Shown: positions 26,060 to 34,458 of the stretch, in pieces | How positions within the stretch are numbered: the first letter of the stretch is position 1 | Layout: each line of letters starts with the position of its first letter | Assembly (NCBI GenBank): GCA_002298785.1 | Contig: DBMR01000001.1 | Coordinates: forward strand, 13,644-77,643 | Direction: 5' to 3' | DNA length: 64,000 nt | Origin: Verrucomicrobia subdivision 3 bacterium UBA693 | GTDB taxonomy: Bacteria > Verrucomicrobiota > Verrucomicrobiia > Limisphaerales > UBA8199 | Translations under genes and position numbers: made by a program | The notes under the pieces: model-generated | Told to the model about the DNA's origin: nothing | Seen by the model: only the letters and a program-made list of their open reading frames with translations | Database searches by the model: none

Positions 26060-28156
26060 GTGGACACTCTTCGCGCACTGCCTCTCACCAGGTCGGACGT
26101 TTTTCAACGCCTGGTGCGAACCTTGGAGGCGTCGAAGATCCCTTACTGTATTCTAGGCGACACGAGTGGATTGCCCGACCAGATTGCCAGCGATGTGGAT
26201 ATCGCCAGCGAGATTGCCTCACTCGACAAATTGCACGCTTTGTTGACCGGATTCTGTGCCGCCGAATCGCTTCGTTTGATCCAGATGCACCAGCACGAAC
26301 GTAGCGCTTGGTACTGCTCGCTCGCCTGGCGAAACCTGGAGGGCCGCATCGACTCCCTGCAGGTTGATTTTTGCTGTGATTATATGCGCCTGGACCGGTT
26401 CTATCTCCCGCACACGTCACTGCTGGACCGGCGCCTGCATGCCCGGAACGCTCAAGGCCGCAGCCAGGGCTTCTATGTGCCCTCACCTCCAGATGCATTC
26501 ATCTATTATCTATTAAAGCACGTTGACAAGGCATCGCTCACCCAAAACCAATGCCAGCATCTCACGGCGCAGTGGGCTGCAGACCCGGAGGCGGCGCGCC
26601 GCCGGATCGAGCAATTCTGGGCCGCGGACGATTCGCAGTTGCTGGCGGCGGCGGCCGAATCCGGCGCTTGGGATAGGGTTATCGCCGCACTTCCAGATTT
26701 GCGGCGCGCTCTCCACCTGAGACATCCGGTGGCCCTCAGGGATCGGGCATTCAAATGGAGAGTCCGATTTCCGCGCATTCTTCGACCGCCCGGATTATCC
26801 GTGGGCATTCTGTGCAATGACCAAACTTTGCGCAGTGCCCTCGCCCGGCACATTCACGCTACCTTCCGTGCCAGTTTTTTTCACATTAACCTCATTTCGA
26901 GGCCGGATTCGAATTGCCTAGCCGGCAAGAATCGGACTGCCGGCGCTCCGACCGGTGAAGAGACCCGCCACTGGTTGCGGCGGGCGTGGAGCCTCTGCTG
27001 CGGCCGACTTCGCCTTAACCTGGCACGCGCCGGGTTGGTCCTGTTCGAAGCGGCTCCTGAGGGATTTATTCCCCGGCACCGATCGAAACTCGGAGGTGCG
27101 GGCTTGTTTTCTCTGGTGGCGCGCATCACACCTCGACCAGAGCTTTGCTTCCACATCAAATCCGCCGAAGGTCCCGAGGACCCTGTTTCTCCCCTGCACC
27201 AATATTTTCCTAATCTGTGCGTTTGCGACGGTTCCGACCCAGTCCAGGTCCAAAATGAGATTAGTGCTCTAATAACGGAATACCTATCAACTCGGCTGGA
27301 GCGGAGACTGGCCGTTTCCGGACCGTCAAGATCTCCGAACCTCGCAAGTGTGGAGCCTAGCCGGGGGCGCAGGTGTGGTATCCCGGACACGGAGTCCCGG
27401 AGCCTGTTGGGAATGCGTGTGGATGCGACCTGCTATGAGGATTTGGTCGAGCAAGTAATGGAATGGGCGAGAGCCGGGGAATCCCGTTTCGTTTGCGAGG
27501 CTCCAGTCCACGTGGTGATGGAGGCACACGATGACCCACGCTACCGCGAGATGATCAACCAGGCGGATATTGTTGCGCCCGGAGGCATGCCACTCGTGTG
27601 GGCACTGCGTCGCCTGGGCCTGCCAAATCAACCCCGGGTATACGGACCCGAAATCATGCTGCGCGTTTGCGCCGCGGCCGCGCGGACCGGCGTTCCTATC
27701 GGCCTCTATGGCGCCACCGACTCCACTTTGCGCCTTCTGATCATCGCTTTGCAGAAAAGGTATCCGGAGCTCAAAATCGCGTACTCCTGCTCGCCGCCGT
27801 TCCGCAGCCTGGATCCGTCCGAAGACGCGACCATCATTCGGGACATTAAGCGTTCAGGGTGCAAGCTGCTATTCGTCGGATTAGGCTGTCCAAAACAGGA
27901 AAAGTGGATGGCAAGTCACCGTGGGACCGTCCAGGCAGTGATGTTCGGAGTGGGGGCCGCATTCGATTTCATTTCGGGCGTCAAAGCACAGGCGCCGGCG
28001 GCTATGCAGAATGCCGGCCTGGAATGGCTGTTCCGGTTGGCCACTGAGCCGCGCCGTCTTTGGTTTCGGTATTTGTACCACAACCCACGATTTACGGTCC
28101 TCCTGTTCTTACAGCTTCTGTCCGATAGCAGATCGAAGGTGCGGGGCGACTCGTAG
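26060..28156 (+). CDS. Three-domain EPS protein: nucleotidyltransferase-like, degenerate TMK-like, GT26 (WecG/TagA)
   Basis: 698 residues from a GTG start 3 bp after the upstream stop. Residues ~1-175 resemble the nucleotidyltransferase-like domain found in polysaccharide clusters (PYCILGD...ASDVDIAS, then IDSLQVDFC). Residues ~240-430 look like a thymidylate-kinase-like fold whose P-loop is lost (GILCNDQTLRSALARHI). Residues ~449-698 are a WecG/TagA/CpsF (GT26) domain: GMRVDATCYEDLV, HVVMEAHDDPRYREM, FVGLGCPKQEKWM, GVGAAFDFISG and LEWLFRLATEPRRLWFRY. Two active-site positions differ from the family as I recall it: the usual Asn before VHVVMEA is P482, and the Asp of the PDG motif is G508. 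It may still be a transferase, or a scaffold. Confidence 0.72.
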   Translation: MDTLRALPLTRSDVFQRLVRTLEASKIPYCILGDTSGLPDQIASDVDIASEIASLDKLHALLTGFCAAESLRLIQMHQHERSAWYCSLAWRNLEGRIDSLQVDFCCDYMRLDRFYLPHTSLLDRRLHARNAQGRSQGFYVPSPPDAFIYYLLKHVDKASLTQNQCQHLTAQWAADPEAARRRIEQFWAADDSQLLAAAAESGAWDRVIAALPDLRRALHLRHPVALRDRAFKWRVRFPRILRPPGLSVGILCNDQTLRSALARHIHATFRASFFHINLISRPDSNCLAGKNRTAGAPTGEETRHWLRRAWSLCCGRLRLNLARAGLVLFEAAPEGFIPRHRSKLGGAGLFSLVARITPRPELCFHIKSAEGPEDPVSPLHQYFPNLCVCDGSDPVQVQNEISALITEYLSTRLERRLAVSGPSRSPNLASVEPSRGRRCGIPDTESRSLLGMRVDATCYEDLVEQVMEWARAGESRFVCEAPVHVVMEAHDDPRYREMINQADIVAPGGMPLVWALRRLGLPNQPRVYGPEIMLRVCAAAARTGVPIGLYGATDSTLRLLIIALQKRYPELKIAYSCSPPFRSLDPSEDATIIRDIKRSGCKLLFVGLGCPKQEKWMASHRGTVQAVMFGVGAAFDFISGVKAQAPAAMQNAGLEWLFRLATEPRRLWFRYLYHNPRFTVLLFLQLLSDSRSKVRGDS

Positions 28157-28168
28157 GAACATTTGTAT

Positions 28169-28438
28169 ATGACTGCTGCCAATGTATTTACTGTTGCCCT
28201 GATTGTCGGCATCCTGGCGAACGCGGCCTGGTGCGCCTTTCTAATTCGGCGTCAGCGATTGAATATCGCCGTGCTGGGGCTTGGTGCCGCTCTGCTGGTG
28301 TATGGCCACGTACAGTGGTGGGCAAGACACGAGAGTCCTGAGATTAAGGAGGCGATGTTCATCCAACACGTTGTCGCCGGCTGGGCTCTAGTCGGCATGG
28401 GATTTGTCGGCATTCAGTGCCGGCGCGACCGCACGTAG
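28169..28438 (+). CDS. Small membrane protein at the end of the EPS operon
   Basis: 89 residues from the ATG at 28169; a TTG two codons earlier is less likely. GGAAC lies about 9 bp upstream. Hydrophobic segments near 5-22, 32-46 and 66-80 suggest three membrane helices, ending in a basic CRRDRT tail. It starts 12 bp after the fusion gene, so it probably belongs to the operon. No family is recognised. Confidence 0.55.
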   Translation: MTAANVFTVALIVGILANAAWCAFLIRRQRLNIAVLGLGAALLVYGHVQWWARHESPEIKEAMFIQHVVAGWALVGMGFVGIQCRRDRT

Positions 28439-28595
28439 GACGGCGACTCTTGAGCCAGGTGCCACACGAACGTAACGCAGGAGTTCGCCAGAAGGCGTAG
28501 CCAAAAGGAGGCAGGCTGTTCTTTTCGGCCGCAAGCCTGGGCCGCTGGCAGCTGCCTCTCGTGGCTCACGATTGGCCAGTAACCAAGACATTCCT

Positions 28596-29768
28596 ATGAA
28601 AGCATCCGCGGAAAAGCAGGTGTTGCTTCTTATTCTGGCGTTGAACCTGGGCTGTGGATTTGAGGAGCTCTTCGCAATCAATCCGGTCAATGTCACCAAT
28701 ATGCCACTGGTCCATGGATCGAGCGGCGTCGTGGCGTCAGGAAAATATTTGTATTCGGTTGGTTCCGATTTCCAGGTCTTCGACATTTCCAACCCTGCAA
28801 TCCCGTCGAGCGTTGGCGAACTTGGAATTCCGGGCGGGGGCGGATGCTTGGCCGTATCGGGGAACTATTGTTATGTTACTGAGGGAAGTGTCGGCAGCCC
28901 CGGCAAAGTTGATATTCTTGACGTGTCCGATCCCACCAATCCGGCACAAGTTGGCCACCTTGATGGCACTTGGAATAGCCTGGCGATTGTCGATACTCAT
29001 CTTTATGCAGCAGGCTCGGATGGACTATCCTATGACGTGTTTGTGTATGACATCCGCACGCCAAATTCCCCAGTGCCGCTCGGCCACATCAATTCAATCG
29101 GGTCATTCGCCGTATCCGGAGAAAACGTTTACATTTCTGCGCCAGGGCATCATATCTGGGACGTCTCCGACCCAGCTCTTCCGCAAGAACTTGGTCATGC
29201 TTTGGGAGTGCCTGACTACTACTTCGCTGTGGCGGTTGAAGGCAATTACGCCTATGGAGTCTTTAATACTAACGGGTTGGCTGTCTTTGACGTCTCCAAC
29301 CGCGCAAATCCTGTGCTTATCGCCTACCCGAGCTGCTGGACAGGTGGTGGCATCGCTCTATCCGGCAATTACGCTTACGCCGCATGGGGTTCCATTTTCA
29401 CTGTTTATGATATTACCCATCCAACAAATACAAGCCAGGTTTCCGGGGGCTATGCGCCCTATGGGGGCGACTACAATGCTCATCAAATTGCAATTTCCCA
29501 CAACTACGCGTATTTCCCCACCAGGGATGGGCTAAGTGTCTGGTCCTTGGGTATTCCAGCCCCTCAGCTTGCCATCAGTTCAACCAATGACGCTGTCGTT
29601 CTAAGCTGGCCGGCTCCGACTGGGGCGTTTTTGGTCCAAAGGAGCGGCAGCTTGGCCGGTGCAAATTGGGTGACATTAACGAACGCGCCCGCTGTGGTCG
29701 GTTCAGACAATCAGGTCACGATTCCAGCTCCAGCAGGGCCTACGTTTTATAGATTGGAGTCACAGTGA
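28596..29768 (+). CDS. Secreted LVIVD-repeat beta-propeller-like protein
   Basis: 390 residues from the ATG at 28596; a TTG 8 codons upstream would spoil the signal. A Sec signal peptide (1-27, ELFA) precedes at least six repeats of the form Y.Y....L.VFDISNP..P..LG (for example VFDISNPAIPSSVG, ILDVSDPTNPAQVG, IWDVSDPALPQELG and VFDVSNRANPVLIA). This is the LVIVD repeat of cell-surface propeller proteins. The C-terminal ~70 residues, with VVLSWPAP...FLVQRSG and a terminal TFYRLESQ, form the same kind of C-terminal module as the protein at 340-3393. A binding or surface structural role is likely; no enzyme motif is visible. Confidence 0.82.
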   Translation: MKASAEKQVLLLILALNLGCGFEELFAINPVNVTNMPLVHGSSGVVASGKYLYSVGSDFQVFDISNPAIPSSVGELGIPGGGGCLAVSGNYCYVTEGSVGSPGKVDILDVSDPTNPAQVGHLDGTWNSLAIVDTHLYAAGSDGLSYDVFVYDIRTPNSPVPLGHINSIGSFAVSGENVYISAPGHHIWDVSDPALPQELGHALGVPDYYFAVAVEGNYAYGVFNTNGLAVFDVSNRANPVLIAYPSCWTGGGIALSGNYAYAAWGSIFTVYDITHPTNTSQVSGGYAPYGGDYNAHQIAISHNYAYFPTRDGLSVWSLGIPAPQLAISSTNDAVVLSWPAPTGAFLVQRSGSLAGANWVTLTNAPAVVGSDNQVTIPAPAGPTFYRLESQ

Positions 29769-29909
29769 GCTTTCCTCATTCCTGCTCAGGTGGGTCCTCT
29801 TTAGGAGGCATGAAACGAAAGACTAACCCCAAAGCGTGTATCGCTGCGGCACGCGGAACCCGCAAATACACCCATAGTTGAACCACGCTCGTTTCGGCGA
29901 GGTAGCTCG

Positions 29910-30923
29910 CTACGGGCAGCGCACCTGATAAAAGCGCTGCGGGCGCGTGGGCAGGATCGTATCCACCCACAGAAACTGACCGGGCTGAATTTCAGACATT
30001 CGGCCGACGACACTCCAACCGGCCGAGGGTGTTGAGGCGTACGAAGCAGCCAGAACGGTGAGACTGGTGCCGGGGGTATTGGTGAGCATGAGGCGCAAGA
30101 CTCCGTCCGCCGCAGAGGTATCGAAAACAAGTGGGGTGGCGGCCCGCTGGAGTTCGTAAGCACCGATATCCACATGGGTGCCGGACAGTCGCGGATATCC
30201 GCGTTCGTCCGTAGCCAGGCTGAGCGGGAGGTTTGGAACGGTGTCGTCGCCGGCATCCAGCGCGGGGCTGCCGGCAAGGAGCGCGGCCGTAAGCGTGGCC
30301 CCACCGTTATTGACCAAGGTCCCGATGCGAGCATTTATCGTAACGTTGGTGCCCACGAGATCGCCGAGGAGGTTGTTGGTGAAACCGGTATTACCCGCGT
30401 TCACGCCGACCAAATTGTGACCAAGCGATTGGAATGCGCCCGCGAGATCAGGCCCGAAGCCAGCCGCGCCGCTGGTTCCACCGGCACCATTGGCGCCTGC
30501 GTGGAGGCCGCTGCCGCCGGCGCCTCCGGAACCGGCCGAGCCAGCGCGCCCGGCGAGGTTTTGGGCGATCAGGACATTTTGCAGCGTGAACAAATTGGAG
30601 GATGCCGCAGGGCCGTAAACGCCACCACCGCCACCACCCGCACCGCCATTCCCACCGTTGCCGCCCACGCCCCCAAAACCGCCGGGATTATTAGCCCCGG
30701 CGCCTCCGGAAGCACCGTTGCCGCCTCTCCCAGCCACATTGGCAGTGAACGTGCAAGCGACGATTTGAACCGACCCTGTGCAATACAGCCCACCATTGCC
30801 TCCGGTACCGCCATCTCCGCCCCGACCACCGCTAAAATTGGACAGTGCGCCGGAACCGCCTTGGCCACCGGCACCGCCCGCGCCCGCGGAATTGCCATAA
30901 ATCGTGCAGGAGATAAACGTCAT
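29910..30923 (-). CDS. C-terminal fragment of a frameshifted glycine-rich surface protein
   Basis: 337 residues beginning at an ATG that overlaps the TGA of the upstream frame by 4 bp (30920-30923). It has no signal peptide and continues the same repeat style (SCTIYGNSAGAGGAGG), so it appears to be the downstream half of one gene. The end carries the signature of choice-of-anchor-Q/parallel-beta-helix proteins: NNGGATLTAALLAGSPALDAGDD, DERGYPRL and HVDIGAYEL. It closes with a PQRFYQVRCP variant of the FYR terminus. On its own it could not be exported. Either the sequence contains an indel, the gene is broken, or the overlap is used for reinitiation or ribosomal frameshifting. Confidence 0.7.
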   Translation of the reverse strand: MTFISCTIYGNSAGAGGAGGQGGSGALSNFSGGRGGDGGTGGNGGLYCTGSVQIVACTFTANVAGRGGNGASGGAGANNPGGFGGVGGNGGNGGAGGGGGGVYGPAASSNLFTLQNVLIAQNLAGRAGSAGSGGAGGSGLHAGANGAGGTSGAAGFGPDLAGAFQSLGHNLVGVNAGNTGFTNNLLGDLVGTNVTINARIGTLVNNGGATLTAALLAGSPALDAGDDTVPNLPLSLATDERGYPRLSGTHVDIGAYELQRAATPLVFDTSAADGVLRLMLTNTPGTSLTVLAASYASTPSAGWSVVGRMSEIQPGQFLWVDTILPTRPQRFYQVRCP

Positions 30924-31852
30924 GCTCCCAGGCCGAAAGCCGCGCCGCCGGTCCCACCATTGCCGCCCCGGCCTCCGAAACCGCCGGGACCCGGTGAGCT
31001 GGTCGAACCCGAACCACCGGCGCCCCCGCCCCCACCCGCACCGGCGCTGTTATACCCGAATACGCAACCCACGCATCGGGCGGTGCCGATATTATAAACT
31101 CCGCCACCGTTGCCGCCGCTGCCGGCGTCTGCGCCAGGAGCACCGGTTCTAAGATTTCTGCCCCCGGAGCCCCCTGCGGAAGCCAGATTAGTCAGGAATG
31201 AGCAGTTCATCGCGGCTAGCGTACCGGCGTTGTATATCGCCCCACCATTGCCCCCGGAACCACCGGCGGTGGGCGGAAGGTTCGCCGGCCAGCCCGGGTC
31301 ATTGAATCCGATTCCACCCAAGCCGCTGCGGCAATTAACAAAAACGCAGTTGGTGAGCGCGAGGTTGCCAAGGTTGTAAATCCCGCCTCCATCATCTCCG
31401 GGGCGGTTGATGCCATCACCGCCGCTGGAAGCACGCCCCTCGCGAATGGTCAATCCGGACAGGCTGACCAGCGTGCCCGAGGTGATTCGAAACGCGCGAT
31501 GCAGGTTTTGGCCGCTCACCGCCAGATAGCTCGGACCGGGACCGAGGATATCCACGCTATTGCTGATGACCAACTCCCCGGAAGTATTGGTGATCGTCCC
31601 AGTGACGTAGAAAATGACCGTATCCCCGTTCTGCGCGCCGGCCAGCGCCTCGCGCAAGGAGCCGGAACCGCTATCTGCAAGACTCTTAACAATGATGGTC
31701 GATGCGTGGCTCGCAGTAGGTTGAGATGCCGACCACCAAACCAGGGCTGCCATGGCCGCGTTCAGAAAGGTCCGGATAAATCTCAGGCCATGGATAGCAT
31801 GGCTTTCTCGCGCGGCTGACCGATTGGGGGGTAAGTCGTTCTCGTTTATCAT
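30920..31852 (-). CDS. N-terminal fragment of a frameshifted glycine-rich surface protein
   Basis: 310 residues from the ATG at 31852, chosen because it precedes a plausible long signal sequence (basic region, FLNAAMAALVWWSASQPTASHA). After the signal come STIIVKSLADSGSGSLREAL, the typical start of right-handed parallel beta-helix proteins of the polymorphic-outer-membrane type, then GGGIYN/GGAIYN repeats separated by Gly/Ala-rich loops. It stops abruptly in GGAAFGLGA without any C-terminal module; the missing part is encoded in the overlapping frame downstream. The intact protein of about 647 residues would be a secreted or surface-anchored adhesin-like beta-helix. Confidence 0.72.
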   Translation of the reverse strand: MINENDLPPNRSAARESHAIHGLRFIRTFLNAAMAALVWWSASQPTASHASTIIVKSLADSGSGSLREALAGAQNGDTVIFYVTGTITNTSGELVISNSVDILGPGPSYLAVSGQNLHRAFRITSGTLVSLSGLTIREGRASSGGDGINRPGDDGGGIYNLGNLALTNCVFVNCRSGLGGIGFNDPGWPANLPPTAGGSGGNGGAIYNAGTLAAMNCSFLTNLASAGGSGGRNLRTGAPGADAGSGGNGGGVYNIGTARCVGCVFGYNSAGAGGGGGAGGSGSTSSPGPGGFGGRGGNGGTGGAAFGLGA

Positions 31853-32189
31853 TCTGAATATGCTTGTGATAACAACCGGGATTATGTCGGAGCGTGAATC
31901 TCGAGCAAGTCCGGTTTGCGCAACCCAAACCGGATCGCCAACCGATCTTGAGACGCTTCGACTTCCGGTCAAGCACCGCAGCGGCGGAAATCGCGGGCGG
32001 ACTTGAGTAATGCTTCAAGCGACAGTGCCGCAGTTGGTAAAGGCGTGAGAGGGAAAAAGGACAGGATTCCAGGATGAACGGGATAAATGAAGATAGGCAG
32101 GGTAATCGGCGCGGTTCCCTGGACGCCGGGTTTGACCCAAACCGAAAGCGAAAGCTTGCGTCGGGTGGGTGGTGTCTTACTTTTCGAGC
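31853..32189. other. 337-bp divergent intergenic region
   Basis: This stretch separates the beta-helix protein from the prolyl oligopeptidase and should hold both promoters. I see no RNA gene. The stretch near 32050-32100 has loosely repeated CAGGAT/GGGATAAA/GATAGGCAGG units, reminiscent of degenerate non-coding repeats, but is not clearly periodic. Confidence 0.4.
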
Positions 32190-34355
32190 ATGATGCTTCC
32201 AAGCAAATGCCTTGTGGAACGCGGCCTGATGGCTGGTTTCCTCGTGATTGCCTCCTTGGCCGCCGCCGATCCCCTCCCGACGGTGGGCACCGAAAGCCGC
32301 CCCGTCACGAACAGCTACCACGGCACCTCGGTGCTCGACGCCTATCAATGGCTCGAGGAATCCGGCACCGCACCGGTCAAGGAATGGAGCGCGCAGCAAA
32401 ACGCACGCACGCGCGTTTACCTGGATCAAATGAGCTTCCGGGACGGCATTGCGCAGGAGTTGCTGCAGTTGCGCAGCGAAGAGTCGGCGCGATTCAGCGG
32501 CCTGAGGGAACGCCAGGGGCGTTTGCTGGCCTTGCGTTTCAAACCACCGGCACAGCAGCCGGTGTTGGTTCGGTTGGCCTCGCTCGAACCACCTACATTG
32601 TGGCGGACGGTTTTTGACCCGAACACCTACAATGCCAAGGGCACAACCACGATTGACTGGTATGTACCCTCGCGCGACGGCCGCCTGGTGGCAGTCAGCC
32701 TCTCTGAAAATGGCAGTGAACAAGGCACACTGCATTTTTTCGAAGTCGATACCGGCAAGGAACTCGAGGACCGCATCCCGCGGGTGCAATACCCGACGGG
32801 CGGCGGGAGCGCGACCTGGTTGCCGGATAATTCCGGGGTGCTCTACACGCGGTATCCGCACCAGGGTGAACGGCCGGAAAGCGACCTCAACTTCTACCAG
32901 CAGGTCTGGTTTCACAAGCTGGGAACCGCGCCGGAAAAGGACCGGCTCGAAATCGGCCGGGAATTCCCGCGCATCGCCGAGATCCGCCTGGATTCCAGCA
33001 CGGACGGGCGCTGGATGGTGGCCGCGGTGGCGAATGGCGACGGTGGCGATTTCTCCCATTACGTGCGCAATCCCTCCGGAACGTGGCAGCAGCTCAGCCG
33101 GTTCGAGGACGGCATCAAAAGTGTCGAGATCGGACGCGACCAAAACCTCTACCTGGTTTCCCGGGACAACGCGCCGCGTGGAAAAGTGCTGAAGCTGCCG
33201 CTGACGGACCGGATGCGGCCGGCGGACGCCCGAGAAATCGTGCCTCAGGCCAAAGGCGTGATCCAGGAACTGGCGCCGGCCGATCATGGGCTTTATGTCT
33301 CCTACCTGATCGGAGGTCCTTCCGAATTGGTTTTTTATCCTCACGGCAAGGTCAAACCGAAACGCATCGCCACCCTGCCCGTCTCGGCCGTAAGCGGGCT
33401 GCAATCCTGGCACGGGGATGACGTGGTTTTCGGGAACGTGAGTTACCTGCAGCCATTCGCCTGGTACACCTGGGCTCCCGGCGCGGATAAACCGGCACGA
33501 ACCGCCTTGTACCTGACGTCGCCAGTGGACTTTTCGGACGTCGAAGTAGTCCGGGAATTCGCCACGTCCAAGGATGGGACCAAGGTGCCTTTGAATATCC
33601 TGCGGAAAAAGGGAACTCCCTTGAACGGCAACAACCCGACCATCCTTTACGGCTATGGCGGCTATGGCATCACCCTGGCGCCAGGGTTCGATTCGACGCG
33701 ACGCGTCTGGTTTGAAGCTGGCGGGGTGTATGTGGTCGCCAATCTCCGTGGCGGGGGCGAGTTCGGCGAGGAATGGCACAAGGAGGGTAACCTAACCCAC
33801 AAACAGAACGTCTTTGACGATTTCATCGCCGCCGCCGAACACCTCATCCGGCGCGGGTATACCTCGCCCGCGCAGCTGGCCGTGGAAGGCGGCAGCAATG
33901 GCGGACTGCTGATGGGCGCCTTCCTGACTCAGCGTCCGGAGCTGGCCCACGCGGTGGTTTCGCGCGTCGGCATCTACGATATGCTGCGGGTGGAACTGGA
34001 TTCGAACGGCCAATTCAACATCACCGAGTTTGGCACGGTGAAAGACCCGGACCAATTCAAAGCGCTCTATGCCTACTCTCCTTATCATCGGGTGAAAGAT
34101 GGCGTGAACTATCCTGCGGTGCTGCTTACGACTGGCGAGAACGACGGCCGCGTGAACCCCTCTCAATCGCGCAAGATGGCCGCCCGGCTGCAAGCCGCCA
34201 GCGCCTCAGGCCGACCGGTGCTTTTCCGCAGCACGGCCAGCGCCGGCCATGGAATCGGCTCGAGCCTCAAGGATCGTATCGCCGAACAGGCGGACGTCTA
34301 TTCCTTCCTGTTTAACGAGCTAGGGATCAATACCGCCAAATGGCGCTTTGAATAA
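32190..34355 (+). CDS. Prolyl oligopeptidase family serine peptidase (S9A)
   Basis: 721 residues from the first of two adjacent ATG codons. A GTG at 32169 and an ATG at 32229 are alternatives; the last gives the neatest signal peptide, AGFLVIASLAAA-DP. The N-terminal WLEE and TRVYLDQ segments and a seven-bladed propeller precede the hydrolase domain. That domain has YGYGGYGI, NLRGGGEFGEEWH, nucleophile S569 in GGSNGG, D652 in GENDGRV and H687 in SAGHG. It cleaves short peptides after proline in the periplasm. The large minus-strand frame covering the same region is an antisense artefact of GC-rich coding sequence. Confidence 0.93.
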   Translation: MMLPSKCLVERGLMAGFLVIASLAAADPLPTVGTESRPVTNSYHGTSVLDAYQWLEESGTAPVKEWSAQQNARTRVYLDQMSFRDGIAQELLQLRSEESARFSGLRERQGRLLALRFKPPAQQPVLVRLASLEPPTLWRTVFDPNTYNAKGTTTIDWYVPSRDGRLVAVSLSENGSEQGTLHFFEVDTGKELEDRIPRVQYPTGGGSATWLPDNSGVLYTRYPHQGERPESDLNFYQQVWFHKLGTAPEKDRLEIGREFPRIAEIRLDSSTDGRWMVAAVANGDGGDFSHYVRNPSGTWQQLSRFEDGIKSVEIGRDQNLYLVSRDNAPRGKVLKLPLTDRMRPADAREIVPQAKGVIQELAPADHGLYVSYLIGGPSELVFYPHGKVKPKRIATLPVSAVSGLQSWHGDDVVFGNVSYLQPFAWYTWAPGADKPARTALYLTSPVDFSDVEVVREFATSKDGTKVPLNILRKKGTPLNGNNPTILYGYGGYGITLAPGFDSTRRVWFEAGGVYVVANLRGGGEFGEEWHKEGNLTHKQNVFDDFIAAAEHLIRRGYTSPAQLAVEGGSNGGLLMGAFLTQRPELAHAVVSRVGIYDMLRVELDSNGQFNITEFGTVKDPDQFKALYAYSPYHRVKDGVNYPAVLLTTGENDGRVNPSQSRKMAARLQAASASGRPVLFRSTASAGHGIGSSLKDRIAEQADVYSFLFNELGINTAKWRFE

Positions 34356-34458
34356 GCGGGCGCCGGCCCGAACGGCGTGTCATCAATTTGTCATGCCCTT
34401 TCCCGCTTGCGACCGCGAGCGCGGCTCTTTACGCTTTTGCCCGCACTTTGCGCAATCT

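Noticed and set aside
30160..31350. Repeated short GGN-rich units considered as tandem DNA repeat
   Set aside because: They are Gly/Ala codons within the beta-helix protein loops and not a separate repeat.
31686..33779. 697-codon minus-strand frame over the prolyl oligopeptidase gene
   Set aside because: It is antisense to a protein with a complete catalytic triad; its composition (Arg, His, Gly and Pro rich) is that of a GC-rich shadow frame.
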